Positions 16,664-25,611 of a DNA stretch of 50,913 nt are shown in pieces. Source of the DNA: CAXPZW01 sp964221845 (lineage in GTDB: Bacteria > Bacteroidota > Bacteroidia > Flavobacteriales_D > Sanyastnellaceae); the NCBI GenBank assembly GCA_964221845.1, contig CAXPZW010000041.1, positions 1 through 50,913 of the forward strand, read 5' to 3'. Below the pieces are notes generated by a model, which was not told the DNA's origin, searched no databases, and worked only from the letters and a program-made list of their open reading frames with translations. Each line of letters begins with the position of its first letter. The first letter of the stretch is position 1. Position numbers and translations under genes: made by a program.

Positions 16664-17719
16664 ATGACCACCAAATCCCTCCTCGCTCGTCAATCCGACC
16701 TTTCGGACCCCAAGGAACAACTCAAGGTCTTGAGCAACGGCCTGTTTTCCGACGGCGAATTGCCCACCTTCAGCACCAAAATTGCCGAAGTTGGCCACTT
16801 GCCACTCAAGCCCACGCCGCTGGAGATCTTCCAAGTGAACGTGGGGTACATGTGCAACCAAGTGTGCAGCCACTGCCACGTGGACGCCGGCCCCGACCGC
16901 AAAGAGATCATGACGCGCGAAACCATGCGCTTGTGCTTGGATGCGCTTCAAGCCAGTGGAGCCACCACCCTGGACATGACCGGCGGTGCGCCTGAAATGA
17001 ATCCAGACTTCCGCTGGTTTGTGGAAGAGGCAAGCAAGGTTGGAGTCAAGGACTTCATCGTCCGTTCTAACCTGACCATCCTGCGCGCCAACAAGAAATA
17101 CTACGACATGCCCGAGTTCTTCAAGGAACACAACGTGCATGTGGTGTCCAGCCTGCCGTTCTACAACCGCGAGCGCACCGACAAGCAGCGCGGCGACGGC
17201 GTGTTTGCCAAATCCATCGAAGCCCTGCAAGAGCTCAACAAGGTGGGGTACGGTATGCCCGGCACCGGTTTGCAGTTGGACCTGGTTTACAACCCGTCCG
17301 GTGCCTTCCTGCCGGCCGACCAGATGTCCCTTGAGCAACAGTTCAAGGAAGCACTGATGGAGGACTTTGGCATCTCGTTCAACCAGCTGTTCGCCATTAC
17401 CAACCTGCCCATTTCGCGCTTTTTGGAATACCTGATTGCCAGCGGCAACTATGAGGATTACATGTACGCGCTTGTGGATGCGTTCAACCCGGGAGCTGTG
17501 GAAGGGGTGATGTGCCGCAACACAGTTTCTGTGAGTTGGGACGGATACCTGTACGACTGCGATTTCAACCAGATGCTGGCGCTGCCGGTAGCGGCCAAAG
17601 GCAAGCACCTCAAGGACTTTAACCCTGAGGAGTTGGCGGCGCGCAACATTGTGGTTTCTCAACATTGCTACGGCTGCACCGCGGGTGCGGGCAGTAGCTG
17701 TCAAGGCACAACAACATGA
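16664..17719 (+). CDS. arsS: Arsenosugar biosynthesis radical SAM protein ArsS
   Basis: Protein of 351 aa. The radical SAM cluster motif is CNQVCSHC at Cys64, Cys68 and Cys71 (CxxxCxxC), followed by MTGGAPEMNPDF, the GGE-like SAM-binding element. The C-terminal region (about 215-351) is the DUF3641-type extension ending HCYGCTAGAGSSCQ, rich in Cys that may bind a second metal site or substrate arsenic. ArsS is established to add the 5'-deoxyadenosyl group to a dimethylated arsenic species, giving the adenosyl arsenosugar precursor; ArsM, which makes the methylated substrate, is the last gene of this operon. Length and motifs match the family. Its stop overlaps the rhodanese start by ATGA. Confidence 0.95.
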   Translation: MTTKSLLARQSDLSDPKEQLKVLSNGLFSDGELPTFSTKIAEVGHLPLKPTPLEIFQVNVGYMCNQVCSHCHVDAGPDRKEIMTRETMRLCLDALQASGATTLDMTGGAPEMNPDFRWFVEEASKVGVKDFIVRSNLTILRANKKYYDMPEFFKEHNVHVVSSLPFYNRERTDKQRGDGVFAKSIEALQELNKVGYGMPGTGLQLDLVYNPSGAFLPADQMSLEQQFKEALMEDFGISFNQLFAITNLPISRFLEYLIASGNYEDYMYALVDAFNPGAVEGVMCRNTVSVSWDGYLYDCDFNQMLALPVAAKGKHLKDFNPEELAARNIVVSQHCYGCTAGAGSSCQGTTT

Positions 17720-18225
17720 CCATACGCAAGCAACTGAAGCGCTTGGGCTTTTTGGCCGCTTTGGCCATCAGCCTGCCCGGATGCGCCCAAGACAAAACCT
17801 TCGACGAAATGGTCGACGGGCTGATCGACAAGAGTGTGCCCTTGGTGCAACCTGCCGATTGCGCGGGAGATACCGGAGTGGTGTTCCTTGATGCTCGCGA
17901 ACTGAGAGAGTACCAGGTGAGCCATATCATGGACGCCATTGCCGTAGGGTACGACGACTTTTCGTTGGACGCGCTGGCGGGCGTACCTAAAGACGCCAAG
18001 ATTGTGGTGTATTGCAGCGTGGGCTACCGCAGCGAGAAGATTGGCGAGAAGCTTCAGAAGGCCGGTTACAATGACGTGTCCAATCTCTACGGCGGGATCT
18101 TCCATTGGGTCAACACCGGAAACGAGGTGTATACCGATGGCCACCCGACCACCGAAGTACACGCCTACAACAAGAATTGGGGCCAGTGGCTCGAAGAGGG
18201 CGGCTGCACCAAAGTTTACAAGTGA
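17716..18225 (+). CDS. Rhodanese-domain lipoprotein in the arsenosugar operon
   Basis: Protein of 169 aa. The N-terminal segment LGFLAALAISLPGC is a lipobox with Cys23, so the protein is probably lipid-anchored in the periplasm or outer membrane. A single rhodanese domain follows: VVFLDARELREYQVSHI, then the active-site loop IVVYCSVGYRSEKIG with Cys100, then GYNDVSNLYGGIFHW. The tail has a further Cys in GGCTKVYK. Rhodaneses carry a persulfide on the active Cys. In this context it might supply sulfur, for example to thio-arsenosugars, or simply handle thiols; both are inference. It is coupled by 4-nt overlaps to arsS upstream and the glycosyltransferase downstream, so it is a true operon member. 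Its membrane location contrasts with the cytosolic enzymes around it. Confidence 0.88.
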   Translation: MTIRKQLKRLGFLAALAISLPGCAQDKTFDEMVDGLIDKSVPLVQPADCAGDTGVVFLDARELREYQVSHIMDAIAVGYDDFSLDALAGVPKDAKIVVYCSVGYRSEKIGEKLQKAGYNDVSNLYGGIFHWVNTGNEVYTDGHPTTEVHAYNKNWGQWLEEGGCTKVYK

Positions 18226-18827
18226 GTTTCCCCACCCTGATTGTTATGGCCAAGCCGCCGGTGTTTGGCAAAGCCAAAAGTCGTTTGGCGGCCGATGTAG
18301 GGCCCGAGGTGGCCCTTGAGGTGTACCAGCGGTTGTTGGCGCATACCTTGGGTCAAGCGCGGGATTACATGGGAGCTACACGTGTGTTTCACGCCTTTGA
18401 AGCGACCGCGTACAAAGGCTTTGATGATTTTGCTCCAGTGCTCCAACAAGGAGAGGGGCTGGGTGAGCGCATGGCACATGCCTTCACCGAAACAGGATGC
18501 CCGGCACTGATGATCGGCACCGATTGTCCGGGGGTGACCTCTGCACTCCTGCACCAAGCCGCCCAGGCACTCGAGACGGCCGATGCGGTGGTGGGGCCTG
18601 CCAATGACGGAGGCTACTACTTGATAGGCCTGCGCCAATGGCAACCGGGGATGCTGGAAGGCATTCCTTGGAGCACGGCAGGGGTGATGCAAGCCACCCT
18701 GAACCAAGCCACGCAGTTGGGCCTGAATGTGACGCAACTGCATGAGCTGGTGGATATTGATACATTCGCTGATCTCAAGGAAACGGGGTTTGCCCCTGAC
18801 CTGATCCGAAAACACGCATCGTTATGA
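18222..18827 (+). CDS. Arsenosugar-type glycosyltransferase (TIGR04282/DUF2064 family)
   Basis: Protein of 201 aa from a GTG at 18222 that overlaps the rhodanese stop (GTGA); this start gives the family N-terminus (LIVMAKPPVFGKAKSRLA). An ATG at 18246 would cut into that motif. Further signatures: ALMIGTDCPGVTSALL (about 95-110), VVGPANDGGYYLIGLRQ (about 119-135) and HELVDIDTFADL near the C-terminus. The fold is GT-A nucleotidyl-diphospho-sugar transferase. In arsenosugar loci this family is proposed to build the glycoside on the arsenoribose; donor and acceptor are not known. It also occurs in loci without arsenic genes, so the operon context is what supports the role. Confidence 0.88.
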   Translation: MSFPTLIVMAKPPVFGKAKSRLAADVGPEVALEVYQRLLAHTLGQARDYMGATRVFHAFEATAYKGFDDFAPVLQQGEGLGERMAHAFTETGCPALMIGTDCPGVTSALLHQAAQALETADAVVGPANDGGYYLIGLRQWQPGMLEGIPWSTAGVMQATLNQATQLGLNVTQLHELVDIDTFADLKETGFAPDLIRKHASL

Positions 18828-19636
18828 TGGATAAACTGAAAGAAACCGCTGCATTCCTCCAGGACCGCGGCTTCACATCCCCGGAAGTGGGCATTGTATT
18901 GGGCACCGGGCTCGCCGACTTGGTTTCACACATCGATGTGGAGCTGGAGCTGAGCTACAACGTGATCCCACACTTTCCGATTGCCACGGTGGAATTCCAC
19001 TTTGGCAAGCTGATCTACGGCACCCTCGGGGGCAAGAAAGTCGTTGCACTTCAAGGGCGTTACCATTACTACGAAGGGTATACGATGGAGCAAATCGTGC
19101 ATCCCGTGCGCGTGATGAAGCTGCTCGGTGTGAGCACCATCTTGTTGAGCAACGCTGCTGGGGGTATCAACCTCAGCTACCCCAAGGGTTCGCTCATGAT
19201 GGTGGACGACCACATCAACCTGCAGCCCGACAACCCGTTGATCGGTCCCAACCTGGAAGAACTGGGGTCACGCTTTCCCGATATGAGCGCACCGTATGAT
19301 GGACGCCTCAACAGCCTCATGCGTGAAATCGCACAGGAGCAAGGGCTCGACCTCAAAGAAGGCGTGTATGCCAGTGTCGCCGGCCCCAACCTGGAAACCC
19401 GCGCGGAGTACCGCATGCTCGGCCGTTTGGGTGCCGACGCGGTGGGCATGAGCACCGTTCCTGAGGTGATTGCCTGCAACCACATGGGCATCCCGTGTGC
19501 GTGCGTGTCGGTACTGACCGATGAGTGCGACCCCGACAACCTCAAGCCCGTTGACATCGAAGACATTATTGCCACGGCCAAAGCCGCGGAGAAACACCTG
19601 ACCAAGCTGTACGCAGCCTTGATCGAACGCATCTGA
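18824..19636 (+). CDS. Purine nucleoside phosphorylase (trimeric PNP/MTAP family) in arsenosugar operon
   Basis: Protein of 270 aa. Family motifs: GIVLGTGLADL (phosphate loop), QGRYHYYEGY, LLSNAAGGIN, VAGPNLETRAEYR and GADAVGMSTVPEVIA. Aligning by eye to human PNP, Glu201 corresponds to Glu191, and Asn243, which reads 6-oxopurines, corresponds to Asp233 (VLTDEC) at the same 42-residue spacing. MTAP, which uses 6-aminopurine nucleosides, has Asp there. That suggests adenosine-like substrates. ArsS produces a 5'-arsenic-substituted adenosine, so this enzyme could release adenine and give a 5-arsenoribose 1-phosphate; this is inference from chemistry and context. It overlaps the glycosyltransferase stop by 4 nt and ends 3 nt before arsM. 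Housekeeping purine salvage is the alternative. Confidence 0.92.
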   Translation: MMDKLKETAAFLQDRGFTSPEVGIVLGTGLADLVSHIDVELELSYNVIPHFPIATVEFHFGKLIYGTLGGKKVVALQGRYHYYEGYTMEQIVHPVRVMKLLGVSTILLSNAAGGINLSYPKGSLMMVDDHINLQPDNPLIGPNLEELGSRFPDMSAPYDGRLNSLMREIAQEQGLDLKEGVYASVAGPNLETRAEYRMLGRLGADAVGMSTVPEVIACNHMGIPCACVSVLTDECDPDNLKPVDIEDIIATAKAAEKHLTKLYAALIERI

Positions 19637-19639
19637 CCT

Positions 19640-20611
19640 ATGAGCACCTACTTAGAAACCACCAAAGACGTCTACCGCAAGGCAGCCTTGGAGCCCGACG
19701 TGGGCCTGTGCTGCACCACCACCCCCATTTGGGAACTGCCTGGGCTGGATATTCCAGTGATCATGCAGCAAATGAACTACGGCTGCGGCAGCACTGTTCA
19801 CCCCCGTGACCTGTCCAACAACCCGCGCATCCTGTATGTAGGTGTGGGCGGCGGCATGGAGTTGCTCCAGTTCGCCTACTTCTCGCGCCAGACGGGCGGT
19901 GTGGTTGGCGTAGACGTGGTGGACGAAATGCTGGAAGCCAGCGCCAAGAACTTCATCGAAGCCGAAGCGGCCAACCCTTGGTTCAAAAAGGAGTTTGTGG
20001 ATTTGCGTAAAGGCGATGCCTTGAATCTGCCCCTAGAGAACGAGAGCATTGACGTGGCGGCCCAAAACTGCCTGTTTAACATCTTCACCGAGGACGACCT
20101 TAAGCAGGCGCTGAAGGAAATGTACCGCGTACTCAAGCCGCACGGACGTTTGGTGCTTTCGGACCCCACTTGCGAGCAGGACATGCCCGAAAACCTGCGC
20201 AACGACGAGCGCCTGCGCGCCTTGTGCCTGAGCGGCTCACTGCCCCTGCAGAAGTACATCGACATGATTACCGAAGTGGGCTTTGGTACTGTGGAGATCC
20301 GTGCGCGCCGTCCGTACCGCATCCTGGACCCGAGCCAATACGACACCCAGGAGCAGCTCTACATCGAAAGTGTGGAGGTGTGCGCCATCAAGGACCCCAT
20401 GCCTGAAGACGGCCCCTGTGTGTTTACCGGACAGACAGCGATTTACTTCGGCAGCGAAGAATACTTTGACGACAAAGCAGGGCACGTGATGCTCCAGAAC
20501 CAACCCTTGAGTGTGTGCGACAAAACCGCAGGCAACATCAAGGCGCTTGGCCGCCCGGACATCTTTGTTAGCGAGTCCACCTTCTTCTACGACGGAGGCG
20601 GCTGCTGCTAA
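19640..20611 (+). CDS. arsM: Arsenite methyltransferase ArsM (arsenosugar type)
   Basis: Protein of 323 aa. The class I SAM core has ILYVGVGGGMELL (motif I), GVDVVDEMLE and GDALNLPLENESIDVAAQNCLFN. Three Cys occur at the spacing of the As(III)-binding Cys of known ArsM enzymes: Cys49 (NYGCGS), Cys144 (QNCLFN) and Cys196 (RALCLSG); additional Cys24-Cys25 and a C-terminal GGGCC tail may also bind arsenic. It methylates trivalent arsenic using SAM, providing the dimethyl species for ArsS. It is the last gene of the operon and is followed by a strong terminator. Confidence 0.95.
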   Translation: MSTYLETTKDVYRKAALEPDVGLCCTTTPIWELPGLDIPVIMQQMNYGCGSTVHPRDLSNNPRILYVGVGGGMELLQFAYFSRQTGGVVGVDVVDEMLEASAKNFIEAEAANPWFKKEFVDLRKGDALNLPLENESIDVAAQNCLFNIFTEDDLKQALKEMYRVLKPHGRLVLSDPTCEQDMPENLRNDERLRALCLSGSLPLQKYIDMITEVGFGTVEIRARRPYRILDPSQYDTQEQLYIESVEVCAIKDPMPEDGPCVFTGQTAIYFGSEEYFDDKAGHVMLQNQPLSVCDKTAGNIKALGRPDIFVSESTFFYDGGGCC

Positions 20612-20629
20612 GCAAGTCTGGAAATAGGA

Positions 20630-20758
20630 TTACTTCTGAGGCAGGTCCTCAGAGAGGGATGTGCCGTTGTATGCGGCACATTTTTCTTTTGGGGTGCATC
20701 CGGTGCTGAGTGCGCAGAGTGCCACCACCAAAATGGCAAAGCAGGCAATTCGTGTCAT
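20630..20758 (-). CDS. Small lipoprotein (42 aa)
   Basis: A 42-codon frame encodes a lipoprotein signal with an ILVVALCALSTGC core (lipobox Cys21) followed by only about 21 residues, TPKEKCAAYNGTSLSEDLPQK. Very short lipoproteins with a Lys-Cys-x-x-Tyr motif after the lipobox are familiar in Flavobacteriales, as I recall, but have no assigned role. Start ATG at 20758; an in-frame ATG at 20764 is also possible. A perfect TAnnTTTG box lies 50 nt upstream. The gene contains the terminator hairpin of the convergent arsM operon within its coding sequence. Confidence 0.6.
   Translation of the reverse strand: MTRIACFAILVVALCALSTGCTPKEKCAAYNGTSLSEDLPQK
20659..20690 (+). terminator. Rho-independent terminator of the arsenosugar operon
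   Basis: Perfect 8-bp stem ATGTGCCG/CGGCACAT (20659-20666 and 20674-20681) with a 7-nt loop, followed by TTTTCTTTT on the plus strand. It lies 48 nt after the arsM stop. The same bases are part of the small lipoprotein gene on the opposite strand. Confidence 0.7.
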
Positions 20759-20790
20759 GTGCATGAAATTAGGACATCCCTTGCTCAAAT

Positions 20791-20826
20791 CCTACCATCC
20801 ACAAAGTCAAACCTACCATCCACAAA
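20791..20826. repeat. Short tandem direct repeat carrying the small-lipoprotein promoter
   Basis: CCTACCATCCACAAA occurs at 20791-20805 and again at 20812-20826 (21-bp period). On the minus strand the junction contains TAGGTTTG (20815-20808), a perfect TAnnTTTG -7 box for the lipoprotein gene at 20758; the other copy gives TAGGATTTG. A duplicated promoter/operator element is a reasonable reading. Confidence 0.5.
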
Positions 20827-20899
20827 ACGGCACGGGGTTGCGCTTGTTCAACCAGCGGGTTTCCACCAAGTTGCGAGAAGTAACCAACCCAACTGAGCC

Positions 20900-21282
20900 A
20901 TGAAAGTCCATACCCGCTGCCTGGAATGTGCAGAACCTTTGAAAGGACGCGTTGACAAAAAATACTGTTGCGATGCGTGCCGCAACAGCGCAAACAACCG
21001 CTCCAAGCAACGCACCCCTTACATGCGTGAGGTGGAGGGCATCCTCAAGCAAAACCGCCACATCCTGCGCTTGCTGTTGCGTGAACACGAGGGCATTTTC
21101 CACCGCCGCGTCAACCGCTCTGATTTGGTGGAACGTGGATTCGACTTTGAGTTCTTCACCAACATCGTATTCACCGGCAAGGATGAGTACGTCCTGTTTT
21201 GTTATGAATACGGGTACCTCCAGCAGAGCAAAGAATTGTTCCTGATCACCCGCAAGAGCCAGATGGGCGTAGCTGCCAGCAA

Positions 21283-21286
<4 letters not shown>
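20900..21286 (+). CDS. Zinc-ribbon protein of unknown function (128 aa)
   Basis: Basic protein with an N-terminal zinc ribbon: Cys7-x2-Cys10 and Cys24-x2-Cys27 (CLEC...KYCCDAC), with the extra Cys23 adjacent. The sequence KKYCCDACRNSANNRSK resembles DUF2116-type ribbons seen in small Bacteroidota proteins, probably nucleic-acid or ribosome associated. The C-terminal ~85 residues form helices and strands (EFFTNIVFTGKDEYVLFCYEYGY) without a recognisable family. No signal peptide. It is convergent with the DEAD-box helicase, sharing the four bases CTAA as overlapping stops. Function unknown. Confidence 0.75.
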
Positions 21287-22599
<1,313 letters not shown>

Positions 22600-22685
22600 G
22601 CGCGGCAAAGGTAGGGCGCTGTGTACAAACCCAAACCGGGCAGGGCGGTGTAAAAAATTGTGATGGCCGCTGGCACGTGCCTTTG

Positions 22686-22693
22686 TATTTTCG
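22686..22693 (+). promoter_or_regulatory. -7 box of the acyltransferase gene
   Basis: TATTTTCG, one mismatch from TAnnTTTG. It places transcription start near 22700 and therefore supports translation from the ATG at 22775 rather than from the upstream GTG at 22703. Confidence 0.4.
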
Positions 22694-22774
22694 CGAGGAA
22701 GCGTGCAGGAGCAAGAACCTCCGAAATCCCACCGGTTCGGGCCTGAGGGCCACCCCGCACGCTGGACAGCCGCT

Positions 22775-23977
22775 ATGCTCGACCCCTTTGATTTTGAGGA
22801 CCTGCGTCCCTACAACGACCAGGAAGTACCAGCCGTGATTGAACGCCTGCTTCAGGAGCCCCTGCTCTATGAAGTGATGGAATGGGTGTATCCGGGTCTC
22901 GATCAGGCCGACATCCAAGAGATGTTTGAAGACGTGCACACCGTGGACGACTTCCAGCAGAACATCTCCGGACCGGTGTTCAAGGTGGTGACCCAAATGA
23001 CCACCAGCGGATTGAGCTTCACCAACATGGACGTGCTCGACTACGGCACGCCTTACCTGTTCCTGTCTAACCACCGTGACATCATCCTGGACAGCGCGTT
23101 GTTGAATGTGTCGCTCATGGAAAAGGGGCACCAAACCACCCAGATCGCCATCGGCAACAACCTGTTGCAGAACCCGCTGATCTACGACTTGGTGCGCATC
23201 AACAAGAACTTCATTGTCCACCGCGACATCAACCCGCGCGAGATGCTGGCCTACTCCCAGCGCCTCAGCAATTACATCCGCAAGACCGTGCTGGAGGACA
23301 AAACCTCCATCTGGATAGCGCACAAGGAAGGCCGCTCCAAAGATGGAGACGACCGCACGGCCACCGGACTGCTCAAAATGCTGGGCATGTCAGGCGAGGA
23401 AGGGTTGGTAGACAGCTTGGGAGGACTCAACATCGTGCCTATGGTGGTGAGTTATGAGTTTGATCCTTGCGACATTCTCAAAACCAATGAGCTGCTCAAC
23501 GTCAAGCTCAACGGTGCCCACGAAAAAATGCCGGGCGAGGACTTCAAGAGCATGATGCTCGGTGTTACCGGACACAAAGGCGGGGTCAACATTGCGGTAG
23601 GAACACCCATCAACGACCGCGTGGCTGCTTGGGCGGGAGAAGGCCCGCGCAACGAGCAGCTGCGTAACCTCACTGCGGCCATTGACCGCGAAATGCACCT
23701 GCATTACAAATTGTGGCCCAGCAATTACGTGGCCTACGACCTGCTGCACGGCACGCGTGAATACCGCGGCATGTACACGCCGGTGCAGAAGATCACCTTC
23801 CGCAACTACTTGCGTCAGCGCATGCTCAAGTTGATGATTGCGCGCAAAAAACTCGGACATGAGCGCGCCGGATTCCAAAAGCAGGTGCGGGAGATTCTGC
23901 TGCAGATGTACGCCAACCCGGTGATCAACTACCGCGAGAGCATTTCCGAATCACCAGTGACCTCAGAGGCCAAGTAG
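22775..23977 (+). CDS. 1-acyl-sn-glycerol-3-phosphate acyltransferase-like protein
   Basis: Protein of 400 aa from the ATG at 22775 (MLDPFDFEDLRPYNDQEVP). A PlsC-like domain is visible: YLFLSNHRDIILDSALLN with the catalytic His, FIVHRDINPREML, and SIWIAHKEGRSKDGDDRT matching the EGTRS-type block that binds the glycerol phosphate. The first block reads H-x5-D rather than the canonical H-x4-D. The protein is longer than typical PlsC (about 250 aa), with an N-terminal helical region and a C-terminal helical extension, and no obvious membrane anchor. Likely role: acyl transfer in phospholipid or aminolipid synthesis. The last 49 nt overlap the convergent anti-sigma gene. Confidence 0.82.
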   Translation: MLDPFDFEDLRPYNDQEVPAVIERLLQEPLLYEVMEWVYPGLDQADIQEMFEDVHTVDDFQQNISGPVFKVVTQMTTSGLSFTNMDVLDYGTPYLFLSNHRDIILDSALLNVSLMEKGHQTTQIAIGNNLLQNPLIYDLVRINKNFIVHRDINPREMLAYSQRLSNYIRKTVLEDKTSIWIAHKEGRSKDGDDRTATGLLKMLGMSGEEGLVDSLGGLNIVPMVVSYEFDPCDILKTNELLNVKLNGAHEKMPGEDFKSMMLGVTGHKGGVNIAVGTPINDRVAAWAGEGPRNEQLRNLTAAIDREMHLHYKLWPSNYVAYDLLHGTREYRGMYTPVQKITFRNYLRQRMLKLMIARKKLGHERAGFQKQVREILLQMYANPVINYRESISESPVTSEAK

Positions 23978-25611
23978 GCTTGCACCTCTTCCAACGACTT
24001 CAAAGGCTCTTCAATCACCCGCAGGTCTAGGAACTGTGGCTCATCGCTCTTGCGGTCCAAAGCCTCAAATTGCTCAGGAGTGGCCACCAAGATCTGGTTG
24101 CCGTCGACCGAAGCAAAGAGGTAGTTCTCCCAACGGTCCAACCAGCGTAATTGGTGTACGTTTTCGCCGGCAAGAGCTACGCTTTGGTTGCGTTTGGCGT
24201 CTACCAGCATGGCTTGTGCCGGGCGGATGGTTGCGCCGTTGTAATCCGCACGTACATCTACCGGTACAGGCTTGACCTTGGGAATTTCAATGGGCACATC
24301 CACGTTGCAAATGCCCAAGCTGCCGATTTCAAATGCGCGTACCAAACGCGCAGGGTCCATGTCGAGGGCAATGGCTGAGAGCAAGGTGGTGGCCGCGCGT
24401 GCACCTTTGTTTTCCCGAGCGGCTTGGGCTTGTTGTTCCAAGGCTTCCAATGCCGTTTGTTGCCCCGCGATTTTGGTTTCCAGGTCCTGGGTTTGAGCGG
24501 TGTGGTTGGCTTTGGCAGTTTCGTATTCAGCCAGTGCGGCTTCGAAATCAGAGGCAGGCACGACAGGCACAACGTTGAATTCGCGCTGTCCTTGCTCGCC
24601 AATGAGGGTCACGCGGAACCGGTCCATGCCGGTAATGCGTTGGATGCGGAAATCTTCCCACACCTGGTCAAAGAAGTCGGGGTGAAAACCTGGGCCGCGC
24701 ACTTCAAACTCGGTGTCTCCAAAAGGGGTGAGGGCAGGGAATTCAGCGGCAACTACGTCCAAGGTAAAGTGGTCTTGCGCCGGATTGCGTTTGAATGGTT
24801 TTACCGGTGCCTGTCCACGCAGCGCGTTGAGCTCCTGTTCCCATTCGGCCAGTTGCGCATAGCGCGCCACTGGGGCTGTGGTTGAGGCCGGGGCTTCCAC
24901 CGGCAATTCCTGTTCACGCAGGCCGCACGCTTGATGGTAAGTGATCGGGGTCAGGGGGGCTTCGTAGGTCCAAGTACCGTCCGCCATAAGCGTGTAGTGG
25001 TTGAAGGCCAGAGAGTCTTGCTTGACCGGTACTTCCAACCCGAGGGTGACACCTGGTTGCAAGGCTACAGGTGCGCTGCCATCAAAGGCCTCTACGCGAA
25101 GCATGCCGTCAGACATGAAGCGGTAGGCCACACCCGCAGAGTCGTAATCCATGGGCAGTCCAGAGGCAAACACTTTGTAAGCGTCGTCGATCAAGGTGAT
25201 TTCAAACACGACCGAATCTGCATCCGTGGCAAAGCAATCGGCAGGCAGGTTGACGCCCAATCCGTCGTCAGTGAGGATGTAGTGGGCACGGTTGGTGGCC
25301 AAGGTGTACCGGTTGGTTTCTGCTTGCCAATCGGCCGCCAAAGCGCCCGAGAAATCCGCGTCTTGGACCGCAGCAGCGGTTTCCTGAGCAGGAAGGACAG
25401 GGACATCTTCAGAGGTTTGGGGCCAGAGCCAAGCAATCACTCCTGCACAGGCCGCAGCGGCCAACAAGCCCCACGTACGCAGGTTGCGGAACCCACCATT
25501 TTTGCCCGCTCTTGCGCCTTCCAACACCGATTCAAAATCAGGAATCGGGTCGCCTTCTTGCCACTTGGGCTGGCGGTCGCCGGTGTTGAACGGAATGTTT
25601 GACTTCATCAT
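23929..25611 (-). CDS. Putative membrane anti-sigma factor with large extracytoplasmic domain
   Basis: Protein of 560 aa whose start (ATGATGA) overlaps the ECF sigma stop. A ~45-residue cytoplasmic segment (PKWQEGDPIPDFESVLEG) precedes one transmembrane helix at about 47-63 (WGLLAAAACAGVIAWLW). The rest is extracytoplasmic: a beta-rich region at about 70-220, an RQAP-like helical linker, a second beta region with FEVRGPGFHPDF, a coiled coil around 345-390 (AEYETAKANHTAQTQDLETK), and a C-terminal ~150-residue domain. No known domain was recognised. The anti-sigma role follows from gene coupling and topology, not from a motif. It converges with the acyltransferase, overlapping 49 nt. Confidence 0.65.
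   Translation of the reverse strand: MMKSNIPFNTGDRQPKWQEGDPIPDFESVLEGARAGKNGGFRNLRTWGLLAAAACAGVIAWLWPQTSEDVPVLPAQETAAAVQDADFSGALAADWQAETNRYTLATNRAHYILTDDGLGVNLPADCFATDADSVVFEITLIDDAYKVFASGLPMDYDSAGVAYRFMSDGMLRVEAFDGSAPVALQPGVTLGLEVPVKQDSLAFNHYTLMADGTWTYEAPLTPITYHQACGLREQELPVEAPASTTAPVARYAQLAEWEQELNALRGQAPVKPFKRNPAQDHFTLDVVAAEFPALTPFGDTEFEVRGPGFHPDFFDQVWEDFRIQRITGMDRFRVTLIGEQGQREFNVVPVVPASDFEAALAEYETAKANHTAQTQDLETKIAGQQTALEALEQQAQAARENKGARAATTLLSAIALDMDPARLVRAFEIGSLGICNVDVPIEIPKVKPVPVDVRADYNGATIRPAQAMLVDAKRNQSVALAGENVHQLRWLDRWENYLFASVDGNQILVATPEQFEALDRKSDEPQFLDLRVIEEPLKSLEEVQAYLASEVTGDSEMLSR

Noticed and set aside
16280..17704. 474-codon minus-strand open frame across the AhpD-like and arsS genes
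   Set aside because: Both plus-strand genes are unmistakable families with normal spacing; the reverse frame has no motif or promoter.
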